A stretch of DNA of 64,000 nucleotides from Benzoatithermus sp963720725. GTDB lineage: Bacteria; Pseudomonadota; Alphaproteobacteria; Geminicoccales; Geminicoccaceae. This document shows positions 7,875 through 14,801 of the stretch, one piece after another. The stretch covers positions 372,001 through 436,000 of the forward strand of contig CAVRGN010000001.1 in assembly GCA_963720725.1 (NCBI GenBank), read 5' to 3'. The notes under the pieces are model-generated. The model saw only the letters and a list, made by a program, of their open reading frames with translations. It was not told the origin of the DNA and did no database searches. The position numbers and the translations under genes are program-made. Positions within the stretch are counted from its first letter, which is position 1. Every line of letters starts with the position of its first letter.

Positions 7875-9137
7875 ATGCGAGCATCCGTATCAGCCGGCGC
7901 AGGTCGCCTGTCGCGCTGGCCCGTCCTGCCGTTGGCCGCCCTGATCGGGCTCGGCACGCTCGTGCCGGCCCAGGCGAACGACTGGCCCGACCGCGGCGGG
8001 CAGCCGCCCCACATCGTCTATGTGCAGACCAACACGCCGGGTGCCGGCCAGAACGGGGTGCTGGCCTACCGCCGCGATTCTGGCGGCAATCTGACCGCGT
8101 TGCGGGGCTCCCCGTTCGCCAGCGGCGGCGCCGGGTTCTTCGACAGCTCGTTCAAGCTCGGTCCGTTCGACTCCGACCAGAACGTGGTCGTCGATCCGTT
8201 GCGCGGCCTGTTGTTTTCCGTCAATGGCGGCTCGAACTCCATTGCCGTCTTCCGGATCAGGCCCAATGGCGGGCTCTCGCCGGTCAGGGGCTCGCCGTTC
8301 CCATCGGGTGGCATCAACCCCGTCGGCGTCGGCATCAAGGGCGACTTCCTCGTGGTCGCCAACAAGGATGCCGACCCGGCGCAGCCGGACACGCTCGACC
8401 GCCCGGGCTACAACACCTTCCGGATCGGCTTCGGCGGCTATCTGATCCCGGTTCCCGGCTCGGCCGTCCGTCTGGCCGAGGGGACGTCGCCGACCCAGCC
8501 GCTCACGACCAACACCGGCCGTTTCGTGTTCAGCAGCGAATTTCCGACTGCCGGCGTGTTCGACGTGCTGCGCCTGAACGTCATCGGCGGGCTGCGCCTG
8601 AAGGATTCGCCCGCAGTACCGCCGCTGCCCGGTTCCACCGCCACATCGGGTCCGGCACCTCTGGGCCTGTGGGCGCATCCGAAGCTGCCGGTACTGTATG
8701 CCGGCCTGACGGCGGCAAGCAGGCTGGGCGTGTTCCGCTGGGATCGCGCCGGGACCTTGGCGTTCGTAGGCTCCGTGCCGACCGGCGGCGCGGCACCCTG
8801 CTGGGTCCGGGTCAATCGGGCCGGATCGCGGATCTATGTCGCCGACACGGGCTCGAACGCGATCTCCGTGTTCGACAGCGGCAATCCGACCGCGCCGGTC
8901 GAGTTGCAGACGTTGCCGCTCAAGGGGCCGGGCTCGGTATTCCAGATCACGCTCGACCTCGACGAGCGGTTCCTTTACGCGCTCGATCAACGCGCTGCGG
9001 CCGCCCAGACCGGCGAGTCGAACAGCCTTCATGTCCTGCGCGTACTGAACGACGGACGCCTGCGTGAGGTCGACAGCTCGCCGCTGGTGCTGCCCGTGCC
9101 CGCGGACAGCCGCCCGCAAGGCGTGGCTGCACTCTGA
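7875..9137 (+). CDS. Exported lactonase-like beta-propeller protein
   Basis: A 420-residue protein with a signal peptide (basic MRASVSAGAGRLSRW, hydrophobic PLAALIGLGTL, cleavage after PAQA). The mature part has blade-like repeats: HIVYVQTN, VVDPLRGLLFSVNGGSNSIAVFRI, RIYVADTGSNAISVF and ERFLYALDQ. This is the pattern of the 6-phosphogluconolactonase/YVTN-type seven-bladed propeller. Family members include lactonases and proteins of unknown activity; catalytic residues are not identifiable by eye, so a reaction is not assigned. ATG follows AGGAG at a good spacing. Likely periplasmic. The preceding AraC-type gene and inverted repeat suggest local control. Confidence 0.75.
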   Translation: MRASVSAGAGRLSRWPVLPLAALIGLGTLVPAQANDWPDRGGQPPHIVYVQTNTPGAGQNGVLAYRRDSGGNLTALRGSPFASGGAGFFDSSFKLGPFDSDQNVVVDPLRGLLFSVNGGSNSIAVFRIRPNGGLSPVRGSPFPSGGINPVGVGIKGDFLVVANKDADPAQPDTLDRPGYNTFRIGFGGYLIPVPGSAVRLAEGTSPTQPLTTNTGRFVFSSEFPTAGVFDVLRLNVIGGLRLKDSPAVPPLPGSTATSGPAPLGLWAHPKLPVLYAGLTAASRLGVFRWDRAGTLAFVGSVPTGGAAPCWVRVNRAGSRIYVADTGSNAISVFDSGNPTAPVELQTLPLKGPGSVFQITLDLDERFLYALDQRAAAAQTGESNSLHVLRVLNDGRLREVDSSPLVLPVPADSRPQGVAAL

Positions 9138-9149
9138 GCCACGAGGTGC

Positions 9150-10109
9150 TCAGCCGGCGGTGGGCTCCGGCAGGGCGAGCCACAGCTCGAGGGTTCCGGT
9201 GCGCGGCTTCGCCTTGGCCCAGCCGGTGAAGTCGCGCACCTCGACCCCGAGATCGGCAAAGCCGAGCTGCGCGAGAGCGGACGAGGTCTGGTTGGCGAGG
9301 TCGCCCGCGGCCGGGCGGTCCTCCAGGTAGAAGTAGCGCACCTCGCGGCTGTCGTTGGGCATGCGGTCCTCGCTGGGAATGAGGTAGCCGTCGCCCCGCA
9401 GGCTGTCGGCGACCGCTCGCGCGACGTCGGGCGCCACGCTCTTGCCGTACTGCACGAACACGGTCGCCTCGCGCACCCCAGCGGCCGCCTGCTCGGCCCG
9501 TGCGGCGAGCGACTGCGCCTCCTGGCGCAGCCGGGCGACCTGGGAGGTGACTTCGGCGCGCTCGGCGATGCCGGCGAGATCGGCGATGTCCGCGGTCAGG
9601 TGCGCGAGGGCGGCCACCGTGTCGCGGGTTTCGGCGAGCCCGCCGCCGATGCTGTTGCGGCTCTCCAGCACGTCCGCCTCGAGCTCGCGCCGCCGGACGA
9701 CGACGGCGCCAAGCTGGTCGTTGATGCTCTCCAGGGTCGTGTCGAACTCCTCCTGCTGCTTGCCCAGCCGCGCCTGGAAGCTCTCGATCCGCCGCTGTGC
9801 CGCGTCCGCGTCGGTGGTGATCTGCTCGATCAGCGCGTCGAGCTTGCGCTTGTTCTCGCGGGCGAGCTCGAGCTGGAAGTTCATCTCGGTGATGGTGCGC
9901 TCGGCGTCCTTCGACACCGGGCCGATCGCCTTCACGACCAGATTGTCGATCCAGCTGTAGCCGGCGAGGCCCAGCACGAACAGGACAGCGGCCACGATGC
10001 CGGCATAGCGCACCTTCAGCGTCCGCTCGACCCGTTCGCCGACATTGTCCGCCAGGCGGCGCTCGAGCAGCTCCAGCATCTCGGGCGTGACGTTGGGCGG
10101 GTTGGTCAT
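9150..10109 (-). CDS. Single-pass membrane protein with long coiled coil
   Basis: Unrecognised protein of about 319 residues. A cytoplasmic start (MTNPPNVTPEMLELLERRL) leads into one membrane segment at about residues 35-55 (AGIVAAVLFVLGLAGYSW). A predicted coiled coil of about 150 residues follows, rich in Glu, Arg, Ala and Leu (ARENKRKLDALIEQI, KQQEEFDTTLESI). A compact C-terminal region of about 100 residues resembles a small sensor or binding fold, ending in LELWLALPEP. The ATG at 10109 is chosen because GAGGGA precedes it; longer in-frame starts lack a ribosome site. Its 3' end converges on the propeller gene with a 12-base gap. Confidence 0.7.
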   Translation of the reverse strand: MTNPPNVTPEMLELLERRLADNVGERVERTLKVRYAGIVAAVLFVLGLAGYSWIDNLVVKAIGPVSKDAERTITEMNFQLELARENKRKLDALIEQITTDADAAQRRIESFQARLGKQQEEFDTTLESINDQLGAVVVRRRELEADVLESRNSIGGGLAETRDTVAALAHLTADIADLAGIAERAEVTSQVARLRQEAQSLAARAEQAAAGVREATVFVQYGKSVAPDVARAVADSLRGDGYLIPSEDRMPNDSREVRYFYLEDRPAAGDLANQTSSALAQLGFADLGVEVRDFTGWAKAKPRTGTLELWLALPEPTAG

Positions 10110-10267
10110 GATACATTCCCTCGCAAGCCGACGGAGGATCACCATCGACAGGTTGGCGCCCGTCGTCGATGCCCAAGCACGGACCGGCGCGCCGGCCGCG
10201 ACGCCGGCGGCAATCGAAGGTAGAAGTTGATCCGCAGTTCTCGCGCGGGTAGGATCATGTACCGTTA

Positions 10268-10296
10268 TTGACATGGCTGCAGGAATATTGTAGATC
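10268..10296 (+). promoter_or_regulatory. Sigma70-like promoter of exported protein gene
   Basis: A perfect TTGACA at 10268-10273 is followed after exactly 17 bases by TAGATC (10291-10296), a weak -10. It lies in the most AT-rich stretch of this part of the window (about 10255-10360). Transcription would start near 10304 and leave a leader of about 65 bases before the GTG at 10369. Confidence 0.5.
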
Positions 10297-10368
10297 CCGC
10301 CTCACAAAAGAAATAGCTCGGCTCAGACAGCATCAAATCATATATTCTGCTGCTTGGAGGAAACGTAA

Positions 10369-11181
10369 GTGAAGATGAATTCTTTGGCGGCGGTCGCCTG
10401 CATGGTGATCGCCGGGTTCCCGCTCGGCGTGTCGGCGGGCCAGAAGCTGGCTGCCGAAGGTGCGGCGCCCGAAAGCGCCGATACGTTCTACAACTATCCC
10501 GGCACACCCAAGCTCGCCGTGTCGCGCAGCGGCAACGTGGTGCGCTACGAAGGTCCGACCGGCTACGAGCATCTCGGCATCGGCAGCTTCAGCGAGGGCT
10601 ATGTCCTCTGCTACGGCGCGAAGAACGCCTTCGACACAGGCGCGTCGCAGACCGGCTTCGGCACCCCGACGGCGAGCTGCTCCGGCAGCAAGTGCACGAT
10701 CACCCGCAACACCAGCGACGGCCTGCTGCAATTGAAGCAGGTGATCACCAAGAACGCTTCGTCCGACCGGTCGTTCGGCGTGGCGATGACCGTCAAGAAC
10801 CTGACCGGCGGCAACATCACGGGCGTCATCCTGCGGCGCCAGGCCGACCTCGACGTCGATACCGGCGGCGCCCTGGGTACGGCGGGCTTCGTCAACTGGT
10901 TCGGCAGCACCGAGCGCGATTCGGTCACCGCCTGGAATCCGCCGAACCAGTCGCCGCGCGAGGAGCATGGCGTCGTCCTGTCACGACGGGCCCTGAGCCC
11001 GGCGAGCATCGTGGCGCTCGCCAAGGTGACCTCCAACATCCTCGACTCCTCCTGCAACCCGACCAACATCGCTGCCGGCGGGCCGGTCAGGGGTGACTAC
11101 GGTGCCACGATCCAGTTCAACATCGGCACCCTGAACGGCGGGAAGTCGGCCAGCGCGGCGGTGCAGTACCAGCGCAACTGA
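10369..11181 (+). CDS. Secreted protein of unknown function
   Basis: I do not recognise this 270-residue protein. A signal peptide is evident (MKMNSLAAVACMVIAGFPLGVSAGQ). The mature region is rich in Thr, Gly, Asn and Ser, predicted beta, with cysteines in LCYGAKN, ASCSGSKC and SSCNPTN that could make two disulfides. GTG 10369 lies eight bases after GGAGG; ATG 10375 would be 14 bases away, so GTG is preferred. It has its own AT-rich promoter region and ends at a very strong hairpin, so it is a single-gene unit. The composition suggests an extracellular or surface protein. Confidence 0.65.
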   Translation: MKMNSLAAVACMVIAGFPLGVSAGQKLAAEGAAPESADTFYNYPGTPKLAVSRSGNVVRYEGPTGYEHLGIGSFSEGYVLCYGAKNAFDTGASQTGFGTPTASCSGSKCTITRNTSDGLLQLKQVITKNASSDRSFGVAMTVKNLTGGNITGVILRRQADLDVDTGGALGTAGFVNWFGSTERDSVTAWNPPNQSPREEHGVVLSRRALSPASIVALAKVTSNILDSSCNPTNIAAGGPVRGDYGATIQFNIGTLNGGKSASAAVQYQRN

Positions 11182-11211
11182 CCGGGTCGATCGACCCCGG
11201 ATCCTTCCGGG

Positions 11212-11242
11212 CGCCCACCGCCGTTCATCGCGGCGGTGGGCG
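11212..11242 (+). terminator. Strong hairpin terminator after the secreted protein gene
   Basis: CGCCCACCGCCG (11212-11223) pairs perfectly with CGGCGGTGGGCG (11231-11242), a 12-bp GC-rich stem with a 7-base loop. It starts 31 bases after the stop codon. Only two Ts follow, so it is an imperfect intrinsic terminator or a 3'-end stabiliser. Confidence 0.6.
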
Positions 11243-11337
11243 TTGACCGTGAAGCCCGAGCTTGCCAGCCGCCGCCGCGTCGTGATCCTTCTCGTCTTCT
11301 TGTCGCCCGTCGCGACATGGACCGGGGAGCGAACTGC

Positions 11338-12153
11338 ATGGGTGCTGGGCTGGAGGGCAAGGTCGCGGTCGTGACCGGCGGCACGCAGGGACTGGGAGAA
11401 GCCGTAGCACGCCTCCTGGTGGAACGCGGCGCCGCTGGGATCGTGGTGACCGGCCGTGACGCGGCGCGTGGCGAAGCCGTCAGCGCCGCGCTCGCCGGCG
11501 GCGGCGCGCAGGCGCTGTTCGTCGCGGCGGAGCTGGCCGAGCTCGATCAGGTGCGGCGGGTGATCGCGGAGACCGACCGCGTGTTCGGGCGGGTGGACTG
11601 CCTGGTCAACGCCGCGGCCATCACCGATCGCGGCAGCATCCTGGACACCTCGCCGGAGCTGTTCGAGCGCATGTTCGCGGTGAACGTGCGCGCACCGTTC
11701 TTCCTGATGCAGGAGGCCGCTAAGCTGATGCGTCGCGGCGGCGCCGGCGGGACGATGGTCAACATCCTCTCGACCTCGAGCTATGGCGGCCAGCACTTCC
11801 TCGCCGCCTACTCCTCGTCCAAGGCCGCACTCGCGGCCCTGACCCGCAACGCCGCCTATGCGCTGATGCGCGACGGCATCCGGATCAACGGGCTGAACAT
11901 CGGCTGGATGAACACGCCCGGCGAGCATGCGATCCAGAAGACGGCCCACGACGCGCCGGCCGACTGGCTGGACAAGGCGGGCTCGGAGCTGCCGCTGGGC
12001 CGCTTGCTCGACCCGCTGGAAGTCGCCCGCGCGACCGCGTTCCTGCTGTCGCCGGAAAGCCACCCCATGAGCGGGGCGCTGGTCGATTTCGACCAGTCCG
12101 TCCAGGGCGCCGGCGACCCGCCGCGGCCGATGGTGCGGCTGGGCCAGGCCTGA
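11338..12153 (+). CDS. SDR family oxidoreductase
   Basis: A classical short-chain dehydrogenase of 271 residues using NAD(P). Visible motifs are TGGTQGLG at the N-terminal Rossmann fold, NAAAITD, the catalytic Ser region STSSYGG, and the YSSSK active-site motif. A C-terminal PMSGALVDFDQSV matches the usual closing strand. ATG 11338 follows GGGGAG by about nine bases; an upstream ATG at 11317 lacks such a site. The stop overlaps the start of the FAD oxidoreductase (TGATG), so the two are coupled and probably act on the same compound. Substrate unknown. Confidence 0.92.
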   Translation: MGAGLEGKVAVVTGGTQGLGEAVARLLVERGAAGIVVTGRDAARGEAVSAALAGGGAQALFVAAELAELDQVRRVIAETDRVFGRVDCLVNAAAITDRGSILDTSPELFERMFAVNVRAPFFLMQEAAKLMRRGGAGGTMVNILSTSSYGGQHFLAAYSSSKAALAALTRNAAYALMRDGIRINGLNIGWMNTPGEHAIQKTAHDAPADWLDKAGSELPLGRLLDPLEVARATAFLLSPESHPMSGALVDFDQSVQGAGDPPRPMVRLGQA

Positions 12154-13382
12154 TGGACCAAGCCGGCAGCGTCACCCGCGGGCGCGATCTGCGCACGGGT
12201 ACGCCGGTCTGGCTGCGCCGGGGGCTGCCGGGGGTGCCGTTCACGCCGCTGGCCGAGAACATCGCGGTCGACGTGGTGATCGTCGGCGCCGGCGTCAGTG
12301 GGGCCCTGGTCGCGGACGCCCTGTTGCAGGCGGGGCGGAGTGTCGCGGTGCTGGACCGGCGCGGCCCGGTTCGGGGCTCGACCGCGGCGAGCACCGCACT
12401 GCTCCAGTTCGAGCTCGACCAGCCGCTCTCCCTGCTGGCCCGCAAGATCGGGCGCGAGAAGGCGGTACGCGCCTATCGGCGCTCTGCCGCGGCCGTCGAC
12501 CAGCTGCGCGGCCGGATCACCGATCTTGGCCTGCGCTGCGGCTTCACGGAGCGACGCACCGTCTACCTGCCCGGCGACGTGCTGAACGTGGCCGAGCTCC
12601 GCGCCGAGGCCGAGCTGCGGGCGCAGGTCGGGCTGCGCTCTCGCTTCGTCGGTAGCAAAGAGCTCCTCGCCTTGACCGGGATCCACCGGCCGGGCGCGAT
12701 CCTGTCCGCCGGTGCTGCCGAGGCGGATCCGGTCGCCATGGTCGCTGGCCTGTGGCGGTCGGCTGCCCGACGGGGCTGCCGGATCTATGCGCCCGAGCAG
12801 GTGGTGGGAATCGATTGCGGCCGCTCCGGCGTGACGCTCGCCACCGACAGCGGCCACGAGGTCCGGGCCGAGCAAGCTGTCTTCGCCACCGGCTACGAGC
12901 TCGTCGACCTGGTCAAGCCGCACGGCCACAAGGTGATCTCGACCTGGGCGATGGCGACCGCACCGCAGCCCGACCGGCTGTGGCCGAGCCGCTGCCTGAT
13001 CTGGGAGGCGGCCGATCCCTATCTCTACCTGCGCACCACCCGCGACGGCCGCATCGTCGTCGGCGGCGAGGACGAGCCGTTCGCCGATGACGAGCGGCGC
13101 GACGCGCTGATTCCGAAGAAGATCGCCGCCATCGGCAGGAAGCTGGGCAAGCTCATGCCCGGGGTGGACACAAAGGCCGACTTCGCCTGGGCGGGATGCT
13201 TCGGCGAGAGCACGACGGGCCTCCCGGCCATCGGCCGCATCCCCGGGGCCGAACGCTGCTTTGCCGTCATGGGCTACGGCGGCAACGGCATCACCTTCAG
13301 CGCGCTCGCGGCACAGCTGATCCAGTGGGAGATAATGGGAATTCCCGATTCGGATTCCGACTTGTTTGCATTATCCCGCTGA
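12153..13382 (+). CDS. FAD-dependent oxidoreductase (DAO family)
   Basis: A 409-residue flavoprotein of the D-amino-acid oxidase/glycine oxidase superfamily. The dinucleotide-binding motif VVIVGAGVSGALVADALL starts at about residue 41, and the FAD-ribose region is VLDRRGPVRGSTAAS. The C-terminus has the expected MGYGGNGITFSA, which contacts the flavin. The N-terminal 40 residues (TPVWLRRGLPGVPFTPL) resemble those of the GbcA/puuB-like branch. It is translated from an ATG overlapping the SDR stop. These enzymes oxidise amines or amino acids; the substrate is not evident. Confidence 0.9.
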   Translation: MDQAGSVTRGRDLRTGTPVWLRRGLPGVPFTPLAENIAVDVVIVGAGVSGALVADALLQAGRSVAVLDRRGPVRGSTAASTALLQFELDQPLSLLARKIGREKAVRAYRRSAAAVDQLRGRITDLGLRCGFTERRTVYLPGDVLNVAELRAEAELRAQVGLRSRFVGSKELLALTGIHRPGAILSAGAAEADPVAMVAGLWRSAARRGCRIYAPEQVVGIDCGRSGVTLATDSGHEVRAEQAVFATGYELVDLVKPHGHKVISTWAMATAPQPDRLWPSRCLIWEAADPYLYLRTTRDGRIVVGGEDEPFADDERRDALIPKKIAAIGRKLGKLMPGVDTKADFAWAGCFGESTTGLPAIGRIPGAERCFAVMGYGGNGITFSALAAQLIQWEIMGIPDSDSDLFALSR

Positions 13383-13420
13383 CGGCCAACCCCAGTTCGT
13401 GTACAGTGTAATTACTAGGC

Positions 13421-13449
13421 TCATTGAGCTGCAATAGTAGGATTATAAA
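13421..13449 (+). promoter_or_regulatory. Candidate promoter of SMP-30-like gene
   Basis: TATAAA at 13444-13449 is a near-consensus -10. The -35 is weak: TCATTG (13421-13426) at 17 bases or CATTGA at 16. The region is AT-rich compared with its surroundings and is followed by a palindrome at the expected transcription start. Confidence 0.45.
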
Positions 13450-13453
13450 ATCA

Positions 13454-13466
13454 GCCGAAATTCGGC
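13454..13466. promoter_or_regulatory. 13-base perfect palindrome just after the -10 (operator candidate)
   Basis: GCCGAAATTCGGC is symmetric about its central A and begins four bases after the TATAAA element, so it covers the likely transcription start. This is where repressors commonly bind. The GTG start is 23 bases downstream. Confidence 0.45.
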
Positions 13467-13488
13467 GCAACAAAGTGGAGGTCGTACC

Positions 13489-14355
13489 GTGTCTCGCACG
13501 ATGATGATTGCGACAGTGACTGCCACGGCGCTAGTGAGCTGGCCAGTGGCCGCCGCCCCGGAACTCGTATGGGAGTTGACGGGCCTTGAGGCACCAGAAT
13601 CCGCGTTGCCGGACCCAGCCGGTGAGGTGATTTACGTTAGCAACGTAGTGGGCGCACCAGATGCCAAGGACGGAAACGGCTATATTAGTCGGGTCTCACC
13701 GGATGGAAAGATTCTGGAGCAGCGCTGGGCTGTGGGGCTCGATGCTCCGAAGGGGCTCATACTACGCGGCAGCACACTGTTCGTATCCGACATCGACCGG
13801 CTGGTTGCCATCGACACGGCTTCCGGCAAGATCGCCGGCACCTGGGAGGGGAACGGCGCCAAGTTCCTGAACGATACTGCGGTGGACGCGCAGGGAAGGA
13901 TCTATGTGTCGGACATGCTCGATGATACTATTTGGGTGCTCGACGGTGACCGATTTGAGCCTTTTCTTCGGGACAAGGCGCTCATAGCACCCAATGGCCT
14001 GGCTGTTGATGGGGACCGTCTGCTAGTTGCCGCATGGGGTACGATGGAGCCCGACTGGTCGACCAAGGTGCCGGGGCATTTGCTGGCAATCGACCTTGCT
14101 TCGAAGGCGATCAGCAGCGCCTCTGATGGGACCCCAATTGGAAATCTCGACGGACTGGAGCCCGATGGCAAGGGAGGCTGGCTCACCACCGATTGGATAT
14201 CGGGTGGCCTGATTCGCATCGGGGCCGACGGTAAGGCCGAGAAGCTGGTCCCGCTCGCACCTGGTAGCGCAGATCTAGGCGTGATGCCGACAGACGGCCT
14301 GGTGCTCGTGCCGATGATGAAGGACAACAAGCTCCTCGCTTGGCGGCTTGAGTGA
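13489..14355 (+). CDS. Exported SMP-30/gluconolactonase-like propeller
   Basis: A 288-residue protein with a signal peptide (MSRTMMIATVTATALVSWPVAAAPE) and a six-bladed SMP-30/gluconolactonase-type repeat pattern. Visible blades include AVDAQGRIYVSDMLDDTIWV, APNGLAVDGDRLLVAAWG and GLEPDGKGGWLTTDW. In the family, metal-bound Glu/Asn/Asp residues carry out lactone hydrolysis; the ligands cannot be assigned here with confidence. GTG 13489 follows GGAGGT. Its codons are visibly less GC-biased than those of neighbours (many A/T third positions), suggesting recent acquisition. Its stop overlaps a GTG start of the following SnoaL-like gene. Confidence 0.78.
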   Translation: MSRTMMIATVTATALVSWPVAAAPELVWELTGLEAPESALPDPAGEVIYVSNVVGAPDAKDGNGYISRVSPDGKILEQRWAVGLDAPKGLILRGSTLFVSDIDRLVAIDTASGKIAGTWEGNGAKFLNDTAVDAQGRIYVSDMLDDTIWVLDGDRFEPFLRDKALIAPNGLAVDGDRLLVAAWGTMEPDWSTKVPGHLLAIDLASKAISSASDGTPIGNLDGLEPDGKGGWLTTDWISGGLIRIGADGKAEKLVPLAPGSADLGVMPTDGLVLVPMMKDNKLLAWRLE

Positions 14356-14753
14356 GCAATGGCGAACCAACGAGCCAGTCAAGTCAGGCGAACCTCCGGA
14401 TCGAGTCGGCCTACGCTGCCTGGGACGCGGCATTCAACGCGCAGGATGCGAAGGCGGTCGGCGACCTTTAAGTCGCGAGCGCCATCTTTTTGCCGACCAC
14501 CCACGAGGTGGTCGAGGGTCCCGCCGGCATCGAACGGTTCTTCGAGGGCATCTTCGCCGGCGGGCTGACCGGGCACAGGTTCGAACTGATCACCACCCAT
14601 GCCGACGGTGATACGCTGGTCGCGGCGGCGAAATGGACCGTCCGCGGCAAGAACGCCGGCGGGAGCCCGGCTACGTTCGACGGCATCGCCACCCACGTTA
14701 TCCTGCAGCAGCCGGACGGCAGTCTGAAGCTCAGGCTGCACACCTTCAATTGA
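14352..14753 (+). pseudogene. SnoaL/NTF2-like protein with in-frame TAA
   Basis: Read from GTG 14352, which overlaps the propeller stop (GTGA), the frame gives SAYAAWDAAFNAQDAKAVGDL, then TAA at 14469-14471. It continues without further change through EVVEGPAGIERFF, GLTGHRFELITTH and LKLRLHTFN. The intact paralogue at 16971 has TAC (Tyr) at the corresponding position, so a single C-to-A change created the stop. The family are small cone-shaped proteins related to SnoaL cyclases and ketosteroid isomerase; the activity is unknown. Restart at ATG 14490 would give only the C-terminal two thirds. Otherwise conserved, so the mutation is recent or an error. Confidence 0.8.
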
Positions 14754-14756
14754 ATG

Positions 14757-14794
14757 CTCCGTGCTGGCAGCGCCGAAGCGCCGCCAGCACGGAG
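14757..14794. terminator. Long hairpin between convergent genes
   Basis: CTCCGTGCTGGC (14757-14768) pairs with GCCAGCACGGAG (14783-14794); inside, GCGC-CGAA-GCGC extends the stem across one A-C mismatch with a CGAA tetraloop. It starts three bases after the SnoaL stop and ends before the PhoX-like stop on the other strand, so it can serve both transcripts. Confidence 0.65.
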
Positions 14795-14801
14795 GCCAGG
14801 C

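Noticed and set aside
4970..8014. Very long open frame (over 1000 codons) on the minus strand opposite tctA and the AraC-type gene.
   Set aside because: Its product is Arg/Gly/Ala/His-rich low-complexity sequence, the usual mirror of GC-rich codons. The plus strand carries clear families with ribosome sites.
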